Origin: Erythrobacter tepidarius
GTDB taxonomy: Bacteria > Pseudomonadota > Alphaproteobacteria > Sphingomonadales > Sphingomonadaceae
DNA: 64,000 nucleotides
Assembly: GCF_002155695.1 (NCBI RefSeq)
Contig: NZ_MUYJ01000003.1
Span: 217,243 to 281,242 of the forward strand
Reading direction: 5' to 3'
Shown here: positions 34,040 to 40,986 of the stretch, piece after piece
Numbering within the stretch: position 1 is the first letter of the stretch
Layout of the letters: every line of letters begins with the position of its first letter
Position numbers and translations under genes: made by a program
The notes under the pieces: model-generated
The model's input: only the letters and a program-made list of their open reading frames with translations
The model's database searches: none
Told to the model about the DNA's origin: nothing

Positions 34040-34411
34040 TTACTTCGGACGCTTGGCGCCGTACTTCGAACGCGACTGCTTGCGGTCCTTCACGCCCTGC
34101 GTGTCGAGCACGCCGCGCAGCACGTGATAGCGCACGCCCGGAAGGTCGCGCACGCGCCCGCCGCGGATCAGCACGACCGAGTGCTCCTGGAGGTTGTGGC
34201 CTTCGCCCGGGATGTAGCTGATGACTTCGCGCTGGTTCGTGAGGCGGATCTTGGCCACCTTGCGCAGCGCCGAGTTCGGCTTCTTCGGGGTCGTCGTATA
34301 GACGCGGGTGCAGACACCGCGCTTCTGCGGGTTCTGCTCCATCGCAGGGACCTTGCTCTTGGCCTTCTGCGGCTTGCGGCCCTTGCGGACCAGCTGGTTG
34401 ATCGTCGGCAT
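34040..34411 (-). CDS. rpsL: 30S ribosomal protein S12 (Arg88 variant)
   Basis: Decoding-centre protein, 123 residues. [11 protein letters not shown] carries the usual Lys43. The second streptomycin-related loop reads [13 protein letters not shown], so residue 88 is Arg where E. coli has Lys. In other bacteria this substitution gives streptomycin resistance. First gene of the str operon. Confidence 0.98.
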   Translation of the reverse strand: MPTINQLVRKGRKPQKAKSKVPAMEQNPQKRGVCTRVYTTTPKKPNSALRKVAKIRLTNQREVISYIPGEGHNLQEHSVVLIRGGRVRDLPGVRYHVLRGVLDTQGVKDRKQSRSKYGAKRPK

Positions 34412-34492
34412 TAAGTTCTCACTTCACCAGGTTGATGGTGAGCACGGGTGCCGGACGATGTGGGGAGAGAGAGGATTGAACCCGAGCCGTCA

Positions 34493-34510
34493 CCCCAGCG
34501 AAAGCTGGGG
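34493..34510. repeat. Short palindrome in the rpsL leader
   Basis: CCCCAGCGAAAGCTGGGG, a perfect 7-bp stem with a GAAA tetraloop. From memory, palindromes of this form are dispersed in many sphingomonad genomes; a genome-wide count would confirm it. Confidence 0.6.
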
Positions 34511-34695
34511 CCTAGGGCCGCAAGCACAGCTAGCGGCAAAAGCGCTGGCCGAAACCAGCATGACGACGAGGCCGAAACGCTCCACCCACAAGGCGCGGCC
34601 CTTCGGCCACCGGGTTACTTTGACGGCTGCCTTCCCGAGGGAGACGCACCGCCAATGTTCAGCTCGCTCCGAGGCAGACCCCGGAAAGATGCGCG

Positions 34696-34724
34696 CCCAT
34701 AGGCGGGTTTGGGGTGGGGGTCAA
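34696..34724 (-). promoter_or_regulatory. Promoter of the str operon (rpsL)
   Basis: On the minus strand TTGACC, a 17-bp spacer, TATGGG, then CGCGCATC. Architecture and discriminator match the rpsJ promoter. Confidence 0.65.
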
Positions 34725-34769
34725 GGGTGAGCGTAGGAGCGACCCGAGGCATCCAACACCCGCGCGTGA

Positions 34770-34900
34770 GGCGGTGAACCGGCGCGCAGCGCCGCAAGGC
34801 CGACCGGCCGCCGCGCCTTATGGCGCGAAAGCCAAGCGGCCCGGACGGGCCGCGCCCGGCGCTTGAGGGGCCAAACAAACAGACTCGGGGAGCCACTACG
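34770..34900 (+). repeat. Multi-hairpin repeat, copy A
   Basis: About 131 bp, nearly identical by eye to the reverse complement of 37091-37220. Contains three small hairpins: GGCC-GACC-GGCC (34798-34809), GCGCC-TTAT-GGCGC (34813-34826) and GCGGCCC-GGAC-GGGCCGC (34836-34853). Ends in CTCGGGGAGCCACTACG. Confidence 0.85.
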
Positions 34901-34958
34901 TTTGCGATTGTGTCATTGAGTTATGCGTACCCCCGAGCAAGTGCTAATCAACGGCCCC

Positions 34959-36977
34959 TCAATCGACGCTGAAGTAGCTCTTGCCTGATATCCCGGCACG
35001 ATCAAAAAACGCCTGATTTCGCGCCCGCGCATCGTCCAACAGCGCATCCCATCCAATCAGTTCTATCGAACCTTGGAAACCGTTTCGCGGTTGATAGAGC
35101 CGCCCCCGGCCATCCGCCGTGCGCTGCCAAGTGTATGTCCAATCGTCGAGCTTCCCGACTATATCAGCGACCACGAAGCAATGGAAAACCGTGTGGCTGT
35201 CCAACTTGATTGGCCGCCCCTTGACATCATTCAATCCCCCTGCCTGCAATTGCCGGACATAGCGTTCGACCTGCGTTTGGGGGTTTTCATTGTCTGCATA
35301 GTTTGTGCGGCCAGGGCGCTTGAACTCCACCAAAAGGACTTTGGATGGCTCCTCTGTCTGGCGCAGACCATGAACGTAATCGAATATCAAAACGTCGGGC
35401 CGGTCGTCGCTTTCGATTGCTTGCGACAATGCCGAAAATTCCACATCTGAGCTGAAATACTGTGCGAATGTAAGCCGCTCGTCGATGATCCATAGATCGT
35501 GGGATGCTGCCGATTCCACTTTCTTGGAGCCATCGGCAATCGTGCTCACCCGCAAAGGGCAGATGAAAGAATGGAGGATATCTTCCCGCTGATAGGAGCT
35601 GTCCCGCGTGTCGTCGCGAACCTTTTCCAGCAGAATTTCGATGAAATCGAGAACGACTTTTCGGCGCACAATGTATTCGGCAAGGCTGCGTTGCTCAGCA
35701 TCCTCAATCGCTTTCCCGGCTTCAACAATGGCGGCGGCGAATGTCGCCGCGTCCGCCTCGCCACCCCTTAACCGGCTTAGGACAGACCTAATCTTTTCGG
35801 CTTGCCGTTGGTCCCGGCGGAACCGCTCACGCGCCAAGTGGCCGTATATCGCATCCTCTTTCAGCTCGCCGGACGGAATCTTGGCCTGAAGTTCATCGGT
35901 GTTGCCGAACGCCACTGAAGGGTAGCTTTCAGTGATTTGCTCGATTTTCTCGCGCTGCTCCCCGCCAAGTTTTTCCAGCGGGGCCTTCAGAAACTCTTCG
36001 ATATGCGAGGTGCATACATCGTTGATGATGCGGTCCAGAACCACATCCTCAAACATGAAGGCGGTGCGTTCCTGATTCACATTTTTGTCCAGGAACTCGC
36101 CCGTCAGAATGGCATGGAACACCCTGTCCCCATCATCGCCGAAGTATTTCAGGCCAAGTTTGCCGTCGATGCTTTGAGATTGAACGGTGCGGTCATGGGC
36201 GATGAAGTGGACGAAATGATGCCCTTTCAGATCGGCGCTGGCTACCTTGTCGCATTCCATCAAAGTCAGGAGCAACAGGCCGTAATCTTCGGTTTCCAGC
36301 CGTATATCGGCCTGCTTACGATGAACGATGTTATCGATTTCGGCGGGATAATGCCGGGTCTCATCTCCGACATAGACCGAGATTTGCGGGCACTTTTTGC
36401 CGATGAAGGTTGGCAGGAAGTGCGACGTTAAATGCTGGAAAACAAAGCTATCTCTGCCGGGAAAATTGGAAAGGTATCCGTTGTCCCGCAAGCCGTCGAA
36501 CCGGACAAAAAATGACGGGGATTCGGTAGCCGCTACGGCTTCGACCTTTTCGTTCTGAATCTGATCGTCCTGCTTCAGCACGAAATCGAAGGAGCGCCGC
36601 TCCATGCCGCTGTCCGTCTTGTATGTGCTGACAACGCTAACCTTCTGAAAACAATCCAGCCAAAGGAGCCTGCCAACCCCTTTGCCGCCAATTGAAATCT
36701 TGTTCCCCGTGTCCGTTTCGGTGAAGGCCTCCCAATTGGTTTCATCCAATCCAAGGCCGTTGTCTTCAACCGTGGCCCAAACATTATCCTTGTTCCGATT
36801 GGTGCTGACGGTGATGTGGATTCTGCCGTTCGTGCTGACGGTTTCCTGAAACCGGCCCTGCACGGAATGTATCGCGTTGCTAATTGCCTCAAACAGCGGT
36901 TGCATGGCCGCCGCCACGTTCTTGGGCTTGGGCAGGCGGTCAATGCGTTTTACCAGATTTGGCCGAAGTGAAGTCAT
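34959..36977 (-). CDS. GHKL-type ATPase fused to a PD-(D/E)XK-like nuclease, candidate defence gene
   Basis: 672 residues from the ATG at 36977; no strong ribosome site is seen. Residues 1-200 form a GHKL (HSP90/MutL-like) ATPase: N box Glu30-Asn34 in EAISNAIHS, G1 box DNGLGLDE at 72, G2 box GGKGVGRLLW at 97. A central helical region of about 300 residues follows. The C-terminal part has Asp528 (RPDVLIFD), Glu551-x-Lys553 (VLLVEFKRPGR) and a Q-x-x-x-Y helix (TQVERYVRQL), the layout of a PD-(D/E)XK nuclease. Its base composition is visibly lower in GC than its neighbours (a 60-base line at 36001 has 28 G+C). It is enclosed by inverted repeats. This MORC/MutL-like ATPase-plus-nuclease design is known in bacterial conflict systems; activity here is inference. 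Confidence 0.8.
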   Translation of the reverse strand: MTSLRPNLVKRIDRLPKPKNVAAAMQPLFEAISNAIHSVQGRFQETVSTNGRIHITVSTNRNKDNVWATVEDNGLGLDETNWEAFTETDTGNKISIGGKGVGRLLWLDCFQKVSVVSTYKTDSGMERRSFDFVLKQDDQIQNEKVEAVAATESPSFFVRFDGLRDNGYLSNFPGRDSFVFQHLTSHFLPTFIGKKCPQISVYVGDETRHYPAEIDNIVHRKQADIRLETEDYGLLLLTLMECDKVASADLKGHHFVHFIAHDRTVQSQSIDGKLGLKYFGDDGDRVFHAILTGEFLDKNVNQERTAFMFEDVVLDRIINDVCTSHIEEFLKAPLEKLGGEQREKIEQITESYPSVAFGNTDELQAKIPSGELKEDAIYGHLARERFRRDQRQAEKIRSVLSRLRGGEADAATFAAAIVEAGKAIEDAEQRSLAEYIVRRKVVLDFIEILLEKVRDDTRDSSYQREDILHSFICPLRVSTIADGSKKVESAASHDLWIIDERLTFAQYFSSDVEFSALSQAIESDDRPDVLIFDYVHGLRQTEEPSKVLLVEFKRPGRTNYADNENPQTQVERYVRQLQAGGLNDVKGRPIKLDSHTVFHCFVVADIVGKLDDWTYTWQRTADGRGRLYQPRNGFQGSIELIGWDALLDDARARNQAFFDRAGISGKSYFSVD

Positions 36978-37045
36978 GCCTGCACCGATCCCAAATCCTA
37001 ATATTCGCTCTCGAAAACCTGATGTGAAACAACAGTAAGCTTTGC

Positions 37046-37062
37046 CCCGGGTCAAGCCCGGG
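37046..37062. repeat. Short palindrome upstream of the GHKL gene
   Basis: CCCGGGTCAAGCCCGGG, 6-bp arms with a 5-nt loop, followed by TGACG. It resembles the palindrome class seen in the rpsL leader (both are followed or preceded by a GTCAC/GTGAC string). Confidence 0.5.
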
Positions 37063-37090
37063 TGACGAAAAAGGGGGGAACGGACGCTAG

Positions 37091-37220
37091 CGTAGTGGCT
37101 CCCCGAGTCTTTTGTTTGCGCCCTCAGGCGCCGGGCGCAGCGCCTCCGCGCTGCTTGGCTTTCGCGCCATAAGGCGCGGCGGCCGGTCGGCCTTGCGGCG
37201 CTGTGCGCCGGTTCACCGCC
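37091..37220 (-). repeat. Multi-hairpin repeat, copy B (inverted)
   Basis: Reverse complement of copy A over about 130 bp. Hairpins at 37137-37154 (GCAGCGC / GCGCTGC), 37164-37177 (GCGCC-ATAA-GGCGC) and 37181-37192 (GGCC-GGTC-GGCC). Together with copy A it encloses the GHKL gene, and with copy C the next small gene. Confidence 0.85.
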
Positions 37221-37281
37221 AAACGCGCCGTTGGTTCTTTTCCATTTTCCTACTCCCCCGCCCTCTGCCACCCCTCCCCTC

Positions 37282-37842
37282 ATGCCAGCCGACGACTCCC
37301 CCGCCCCGCCCAAGCGCAACAAGCGCAAGATCGCGCGGCAGGCGACCTCCGAGGTCGCTTGGGCGTTCGAGCCGGCGGTCATCACCGACGGGGATCCGCT
37401 GCTCGACTTCGCGCCCTATCGCCACAAGCAGCCGCGCCGCAACGCGATCACGCCCGATCTTCAACGCGCTTTTGTCGCGCATCTGGCGCTCACCGGCATA
37501 GTCTCATCCGCCGCGCGGCATATCGGGCGCAGCCTCGAGGCGCTCTACAAGCTGCGCGCCAAGCCGGGGGCAGAGGGGTTTGCCGCCGCGTGGGACGAGG
37601 CGCTCGGCTGGGGGGTGCTCAGGCTCGAGGATTGCGCAATGGAGCGCGCGCTGGCGGAGGGGCTTTCCAACCCCCGCGCCAATTCGATGCTCGCCTTCGT
37701 GATCCGCCACCGTCACGCGCGCTACGTCGATGCGCGCTACGTCAAGCCCGGTCATTGGCTCTACGAACAAATCCGCGCCGAGGTGCTGGAGGAGCTGGGG
37801 ATCGCGGAAGACGAGGAGGAGGAAAGCCACGACCTCCCCTGA
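37282..37842 (+). CDS. Protein of unknown function with a putative helix-turn-helix
   Basis: 186 residues from the ATG at 37282; a TTG at 37231 would extend it but adds only a Pro-rich stretch. An N-terminal basic segment (PPKRNKRKIARQATSE), then a central part with a possible DNA-binding helix pair (LTGIVSSAARHIGRSLEALY, near residues 75-94). The C-terminus is acidic (EDEEEESHD). It recalls small terminase-like or regulatory HTH proteins but I cannot assign a family. It lies between repeat copies B and C. Confidence 0.65.
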   Translation: MPADDSPAPPKRNKRKIARQATSEVAWAFEPAVITDGDPLLDFAPYRHKQPRRNAITPDLQRAFVAHLALTGIVSSAARHIGRSLEALYKLRAKPGAEGFAAAWDEALGWGVLRLEDCAMERALAEGLSNPRANSMLAFVIRHRHARYVDARYVKPGHWLYEQIRAEVLEELGIAEDEEEESHDLP

Positions 37843-37863
37843 ACGCGCTGGATCGGGCCGTAG

Positions 37864-37956
37864 GCCCGCAAGCGCGACCGCGCGCCGCGCCTTATGGCGC
37901 AAAAGCCAAGTAGCGCGGACGCGCTGCGCCCGGCGCTTGAGGGCGCAACAAAAGAC
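37864..37956 (+). repeat. Multi-hairpin repeat, copy C (shorter, more diverged)
   Basis: About 93 bp, same orientation as copy A. Hairpins GCGC-GACC-GCGC (37872-37883), GCGCC-TTAT-GGCGC (37887-37900) and GTAGCGC-GGAC-GCGCTGC (37910-37927). It lacks the GGGGAGCCACTACG end of A and B and stops at the LysR stop codon. Confidence 0.8.
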
Positions 37957-38745
37957 TCATGAACTCAGGAAACCCACCAGCGCGCGCACCTTTTTCGATC
38001 GCCATTGCGGAGGGGGGGCGAGCAGCCAGTAGGCGCGGGTGCTCGGCTCCGGCTCGCTCAGCGCGGTGAGGCGGCCGCTGGCGAGCGCCGCCTCGGCCAG
38101 CGCAAGGGGAAGGATTGTCCGGCCCATGCCCGCCAGCGCCGAGGCGAGTGCCTGTCCGGGCGAGCCGGCCTTGATGCAGGGGTTGAGCCCTTCGGGCAGC
38201 GGCATCCCCGGCCAGTCGATCCACGCGTCCCTGTGCTCCGGCGCGGCAACCGTCACCCGCAGCGCCGGGGCGAGCTGGACGCCTTCGAGGTCGCCCGGCC
38301 CGTCAACCAGCCGGACCGCGAGATCGAGATTGGCCTCGGTGAAGTCGGCGTGCTCGTCGGGGGCGAGGATGTACTGAATGCCGGGCATCCCCGTCTGGAA
38401 ACGCGCGAGGCGAGGAGCGAGCCATTCGGCGTAGAATTCGCGTGGGGTCGCGATGGTGTAGCGGTCCGAGGCCTGGCCGGCCTGCATCGCCGCAACGCTT
38501 TCCTCGAACCTGAGGAAGCCTTCGCGCAGGGGATCAAGCCCCGCTGCGGCCTCGGGCGTGAGTTCGAGGCCCTTGGAGGTGCGGCGGAACAGGACGACGC
38601 CGAGCACGTCCTCGAGCGCGCGGATCTGCTGGCCCACGGCGGCGGGGGTGACGGCGAGCTCGTCCGCGGCGCGGGTGAACGACAGGTGCCGCGCCGCCGC
38701 ATCGAACACGCGCAGGGCATTGAGGGGAAGATGGGTGCGCTTCAC
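37957..38745 (-). CDS. LysR-family transcriptional regulator (GcvA-like)
   Basis: 262 residues, somewhat short for the family (about 300). The N-terminal winged helix is LPLNALRVFDAAARHLSFTR...VTPAAVGQQIRALE (residues 6-50), the GcvA/AmpR-like subtype. The effector domain follows from about residue 90. No obvious divergent target; apaG is the upstream neighbour on the same strand. The ligand is unknown. Confidence 0.9.
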   Translation of the reverse strand: MKRTHLPLNALRVFDAAARHLSFTRAADELAVTPAAVGQQIRALEDVLGVVLFRRTSKGLELTPEAAAGLDPLREGFLRFEESVAAMQAGQASDRYTIATPREFYAEWLAPRLARFQTGMPGIQYILAPDEHADFTEANLDLAVRLVDGPGDLEGVQLAPALRVTVAAPEHRDAWIDWPGMPLPEGLNPCIKAGSPGQALASALAGMGRTILPLALAEAALASGRLTALSEPEPSTRAYWLLAPPPQWRSKKVRALVGFLSS

Positions 38746-38793
38746 GCTGGCCGAATTAGGCCCGACAAGCGCCTATCGCAAGCCTGTCCCCAG

Positions 38794-39207
38794 TCAGTGC
38801 GAAGACCGCCCCTCGGCGGTCTCGGGCGCGGAGAGCGGGAAGAAGGGGATGCGCACCTCGAATGGCGAACCATCGGGGCGCTGGAAGGTGTAGAAACCTT
38901 CCATCGAACCGAAAGGCGTCGTCAGCGGGCAGCCCGAGACGTAGTCGTGGCTCTGCCCCGGGGCGAGCAGCGGCTGTTCGCCGACCACGCCCTCACCGTC
39001 GACATGGCTCACCATCCCGCGTCCGTCGGTAATGCGCCAATGGCGGGTGCGCAGGCGGAGCGGCTCGTGGCTGTCGTTCTCGATGCGGATGTGATAGACC
39101 CAGAACCACTTGCCCGCCTCCGGATGCGATTGCTCCGGCAGGTAGTTGACGGCGACCCGGACGGTCACCCCGTCGGTTGTGGCAGCGTGCTGGAAGAATT
39201 GCTTCAT
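38794..39207 (-). CDS. apaG: ApaG-domain protein
   Basis: 137 residues from the ATG at 39207 (MKQFFQHAATTDGVTVRVAV). A fibronectin-like fold protein; the FWVYHIRIENDSHEPLRLRT and VVGEQPLLAPGQSHDYVSG segments are typical. ApaG has been linked to Co2+/Mg2+ handling and to diadenosine tetraphosphate biology, but its molecular role is unsettled. Confidence 0.93.
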   Translation of the reverse strand: MKQFFQHAATTDGVTVRVAVNYLPEQSHPEAGKWFWVYHIRIENDSHEPLRLRTRHWRITDGRGMVSHVDGEGVVGEQPLLAPGQSHDYVSGCPLTTPFGSMEGFYTFQRPDGSPFEVRIPFFPLSAPETAEGRSSH

Positions 39208-39336
39208 ATCGTGCCTCAAGGTAGCGATTCTGCATCGCGCCACAAGCCCCGTAACGCAGGTAATCCCCGCTGTATCCCGTGGGCCGCGAGAATTGCTTCT
39301 GGCCGGGCCATTGTCGCTGGCCTATGTGTCCGTGCC

Positions 39337-40047
39337 ATGAATGCCCCGCTGCCTGCCGCCACCGCCTTCGTCACCCGCCGCACGGTGTTGCGCGGCCTTG
39401 GGGCGGGCGTGCTGGCAGGGACGCTGGGCGGATGCGCGGCGCGCGGCGGCCCGCCGCTCGCCCTGCCGGTCGATCCGGCGGCAGACCTTGCCCCTGATCT
39501 GGTCGATCTCGCCCGCTTCGATCCGCGCTTCAGGTTCGACATCCGCTATGCCACGTCCGCCAACTTCATGGGCCGGGTGCTCTACCCTGTTGCCCGGGCG
39601 GTGGCGCAGCGCCCCGTGGCCGAGGCGCTCTCCCGCGTGCAGACCCGCGCCGAGGCGGCAGGCTTCGGCCTGCTGATCTTCGACGCCTACCGGCCCTGGC
39701 GCATCACCAAGGCGATGTGGGACGAGACCCCGCCCGACAAACGCGAATTCGTCGCCAACCCGGCGACCGGATCGCGCCACAACCGCGGTTGTTCGATCGA
39801 CCTGTCATTGCACCGCGCGGGCGTCGAGGTCGAGATGCCCAGCCCCTATGACGACTTCACCCCCGCCGCCTACCGCAGCAACATCGCCGCGCCTGCGCAA
39901 GCACTGGCGCATTCAAGGATGCTGGAGGAATGGATGGTCGCCGATGGCTTCGTGCCGCTGCCCAACGAGTGGTGGCACTACGACTGGGCCGAATGGCGGC
40001 GCTATCCGGTGATGGATGTGCCGCTGGAGGATGTGACTACCGCATGA
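39337..40047 (+). CDS. D-Ala-D-Ala dipeptidase (VanX/DdpX-like), Tat-type lipoprotein
   Basis: Zinc dipeptidase that cleaves D-Ala-D-Ala from peptidoglycan turnover. 236 residues from the ATG at 39337; the open frame before it runs through non-coding sequence. Zinc ligands His148 and Asp155 in SRHNRGCSIDLS, Glu211 and His214 in EWWHYD match VanX. The N-terminus has twin Arg at 14-15 followed by a hydrophobic stretch and a lipobox LGGC (Cys33), so it may be a lipidated periplasmic enzyme. No vanH/vanA genes are nearby, which fits recycling rather than vancomycin resistance. Confidence 0.9.
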   Translation: MNAPLPAATAFVTRRTVLRGLGAGVLAGTLGGCAARGGPPLALPVDPAADLAPDLVDLARFDPRFRFDIRYATSANFMGRVLYPVARAVAQRPVAEALSRVQTRAEAAGFGLLIFDAYRPWRITKAMWDETPPDKREFVANPATGSRHNRGCSIDLSLHRAGVEVEMPSPYDDFTPAAYRSNIAAPAQALAHSRMLEEWMVADGFVPLPNEWWHYDWAEWRRYPVMDVPLEDVTTA

Positions 40048-40066
40048 GCGCTCCGCCGCCCGCCCT

Positions 40067-40675
40067 TCACCCCTTCGCCAGCAGCTCCTCGATCTGGCCA
40101 AGGCGCTCCTTGCCGAAGAACATCTCCGTGCCGTCGACCCACATGGTCGGAATCCCGAAGGCCCCGCGCGCGACCGCCTTGTCGGTGTTGGCGGCAAGAC
40201 CCTGTTTGACCGCGTCGCTCTGGGCACGGGCGAACAGGTCGGCGGCATCGAAGCCCGCCGCGCTGACCGCCGCGCCGATGGCCTCGGGCGAGGAAATGTC
40301 GAGCCCCTCTTCCCAGATCGGTCGCAGCAGCACCTCGGCGAACTGGACCCCGCGCCCGTCCTGATCGGCGGCGTAAAGCATCCGCTGAAGGAGAATCGAA
40401 TTGAACGGGAATTGCGGGTGCAGGCGGTATCTCGTCAGGCCGTGCTTGGCGATGAAGCGCTGCATTTCCAGCATCGCATATTCGTTTTTGCCCTTCACGT
40501 CCTTGTCGCGAATCATCGGCGGGGCATTGCCGGTGAGCTTGTGCATCCCGGCAAGGAACACCGGCAAGACATCGAGGCCCGCCTCGTAGCGGTTCAGCAT
40601 TTCGCGCAATGGCCACCAGATCAGATAGGCGTTGGGGCTGACGAAATCGAACACCAGTTCCACGCGGTGCGCCAT
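40067..40675 (-). CDS. 2-hydroxychromene-2-carboxylate isomerase family (DsbA-fold)
   Basis: 202 residues from the ATG at 40675 with GGGGAGAA upstream. N-terminal DFVSPNAYL is the characteristic catalytic start of the NahD/kappa-GST group. GIPTMWVDGTEMFFGKERL near the C-terminus is the cis-Pro region. Members act in aromatic degradation with glutathione, but no degradation cluster is adjacent, so the substrate is open. Confidence 0.88.
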   Translation of the reverse strand: MAHRVELVFDFVSPNAYLIWWPLREMLNRYEAGLDVLPVFLAGMHKLTGNAPPMIRDKDVKGKNEYAMLEMQRFIAKHGLTRYRLHPQFPFNSILLQRMLYAADQDGRGVQFAEVLLRPIWEEGLDISSPEAIGAAVSAAGFDAADLFARAQSDAVKQGLAANTDKAVARGAFGIPTMWVDGTEMFFGKERLGQIEELLAKG

Positions 40676-40697
40676 GTTTTCTCCCCTTACTTGGCGG

Positions 40698-40922
40698 CTA
40701 CGAACTCGGTGCGCAAAGCAGATCGGAATGGCCGTGCGCGAGGTCCATAAAGGTGACCGGGCGCGTTGTTGCACCAGGCTCGATCGGGCGCAAGCGATAG
40801 CCGAGGACCAGCGTGAGCAGATCGTAAAGCGCGCGGGCGGCTTCGGGGCGGCCGTCGAAGAAGGCGTTGTGCCATTCGACGATCAGTCTGCGGTGGAAAC
40901 GGGCAAGCGTGTCGCGCGCCAT
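40698..40922 (-). CDS. Small hypothetical protein
   Basis: 74 residues (MARDTLARFHRRLIVEWHNA...). It has no recognisable domain. It lies 22 bp upstream of the isomerase on the same strand and its composition fits the surrounding genes. It may be a real small gene in a two-gene unit; the ribosome site is weak. Confidence 0.5.
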   Translation of the reverse strand: MARDTLARFHRRLIVEWHNAFFDGRPEAARALYDLLTLVLGYRLRPIEPGATTRPVTFMDLAHGHSDLLCAPSS

Positions 40923-40986
40923 GCCGCACCGTGCGCCAAATCACTGTGCCGTGAAACCGCAAAGTGTCTCCGAAATGGGGAGGGTG

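Larger units (their letters stand above)
34412..34769. other. rpsL leader and upstream region, no gene seen
   Basis: About 360 bases with no convincing reading frame. It holds the rpsL promoter-like site (34696-34724), a palindrome (34493-34510) and otherwise GC-rich sequence. If the promoter is right, the rpsL leader is about 280 nt long. Confidence 0.6.
36978..37281. other. Upstream region of the GHKL gene, no gene seen
   Basis: About 300 bases holding an AT-rich stretch next to the GHKL start, the palindrome at 37046-37062 and repeat copy B. No reading frame here is convincing. Confidence 0.6.

Noticed and set aside
36978..37385. N-terminal extension of the GHKL frame by about 136 codons
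   Set aside because: It would translate repeat copy B and has no similarity to the ATPase family; the N box is already near residue 30 from the ATG at 36977.
38005..39336. Large N-terminal extension of the VanX-like frame
   Set aside because: It would overlap LysR and ApaG on the other strand; the family length and the signal peptide support the start at 39337.
39337..40047. Vancomycin resistance cluster
   Set aside because: Only a VanX-like gene is present; vanH, vanA and the two-component regulator are absent and Gram-negative recycling enzymes have the same fold.
40687..40962. 91-codon alternative frame over the small hypothetical gene
   Set aside because: His/Arg-rich shadow frame; the 74-codon frame has the more protein-like composition.
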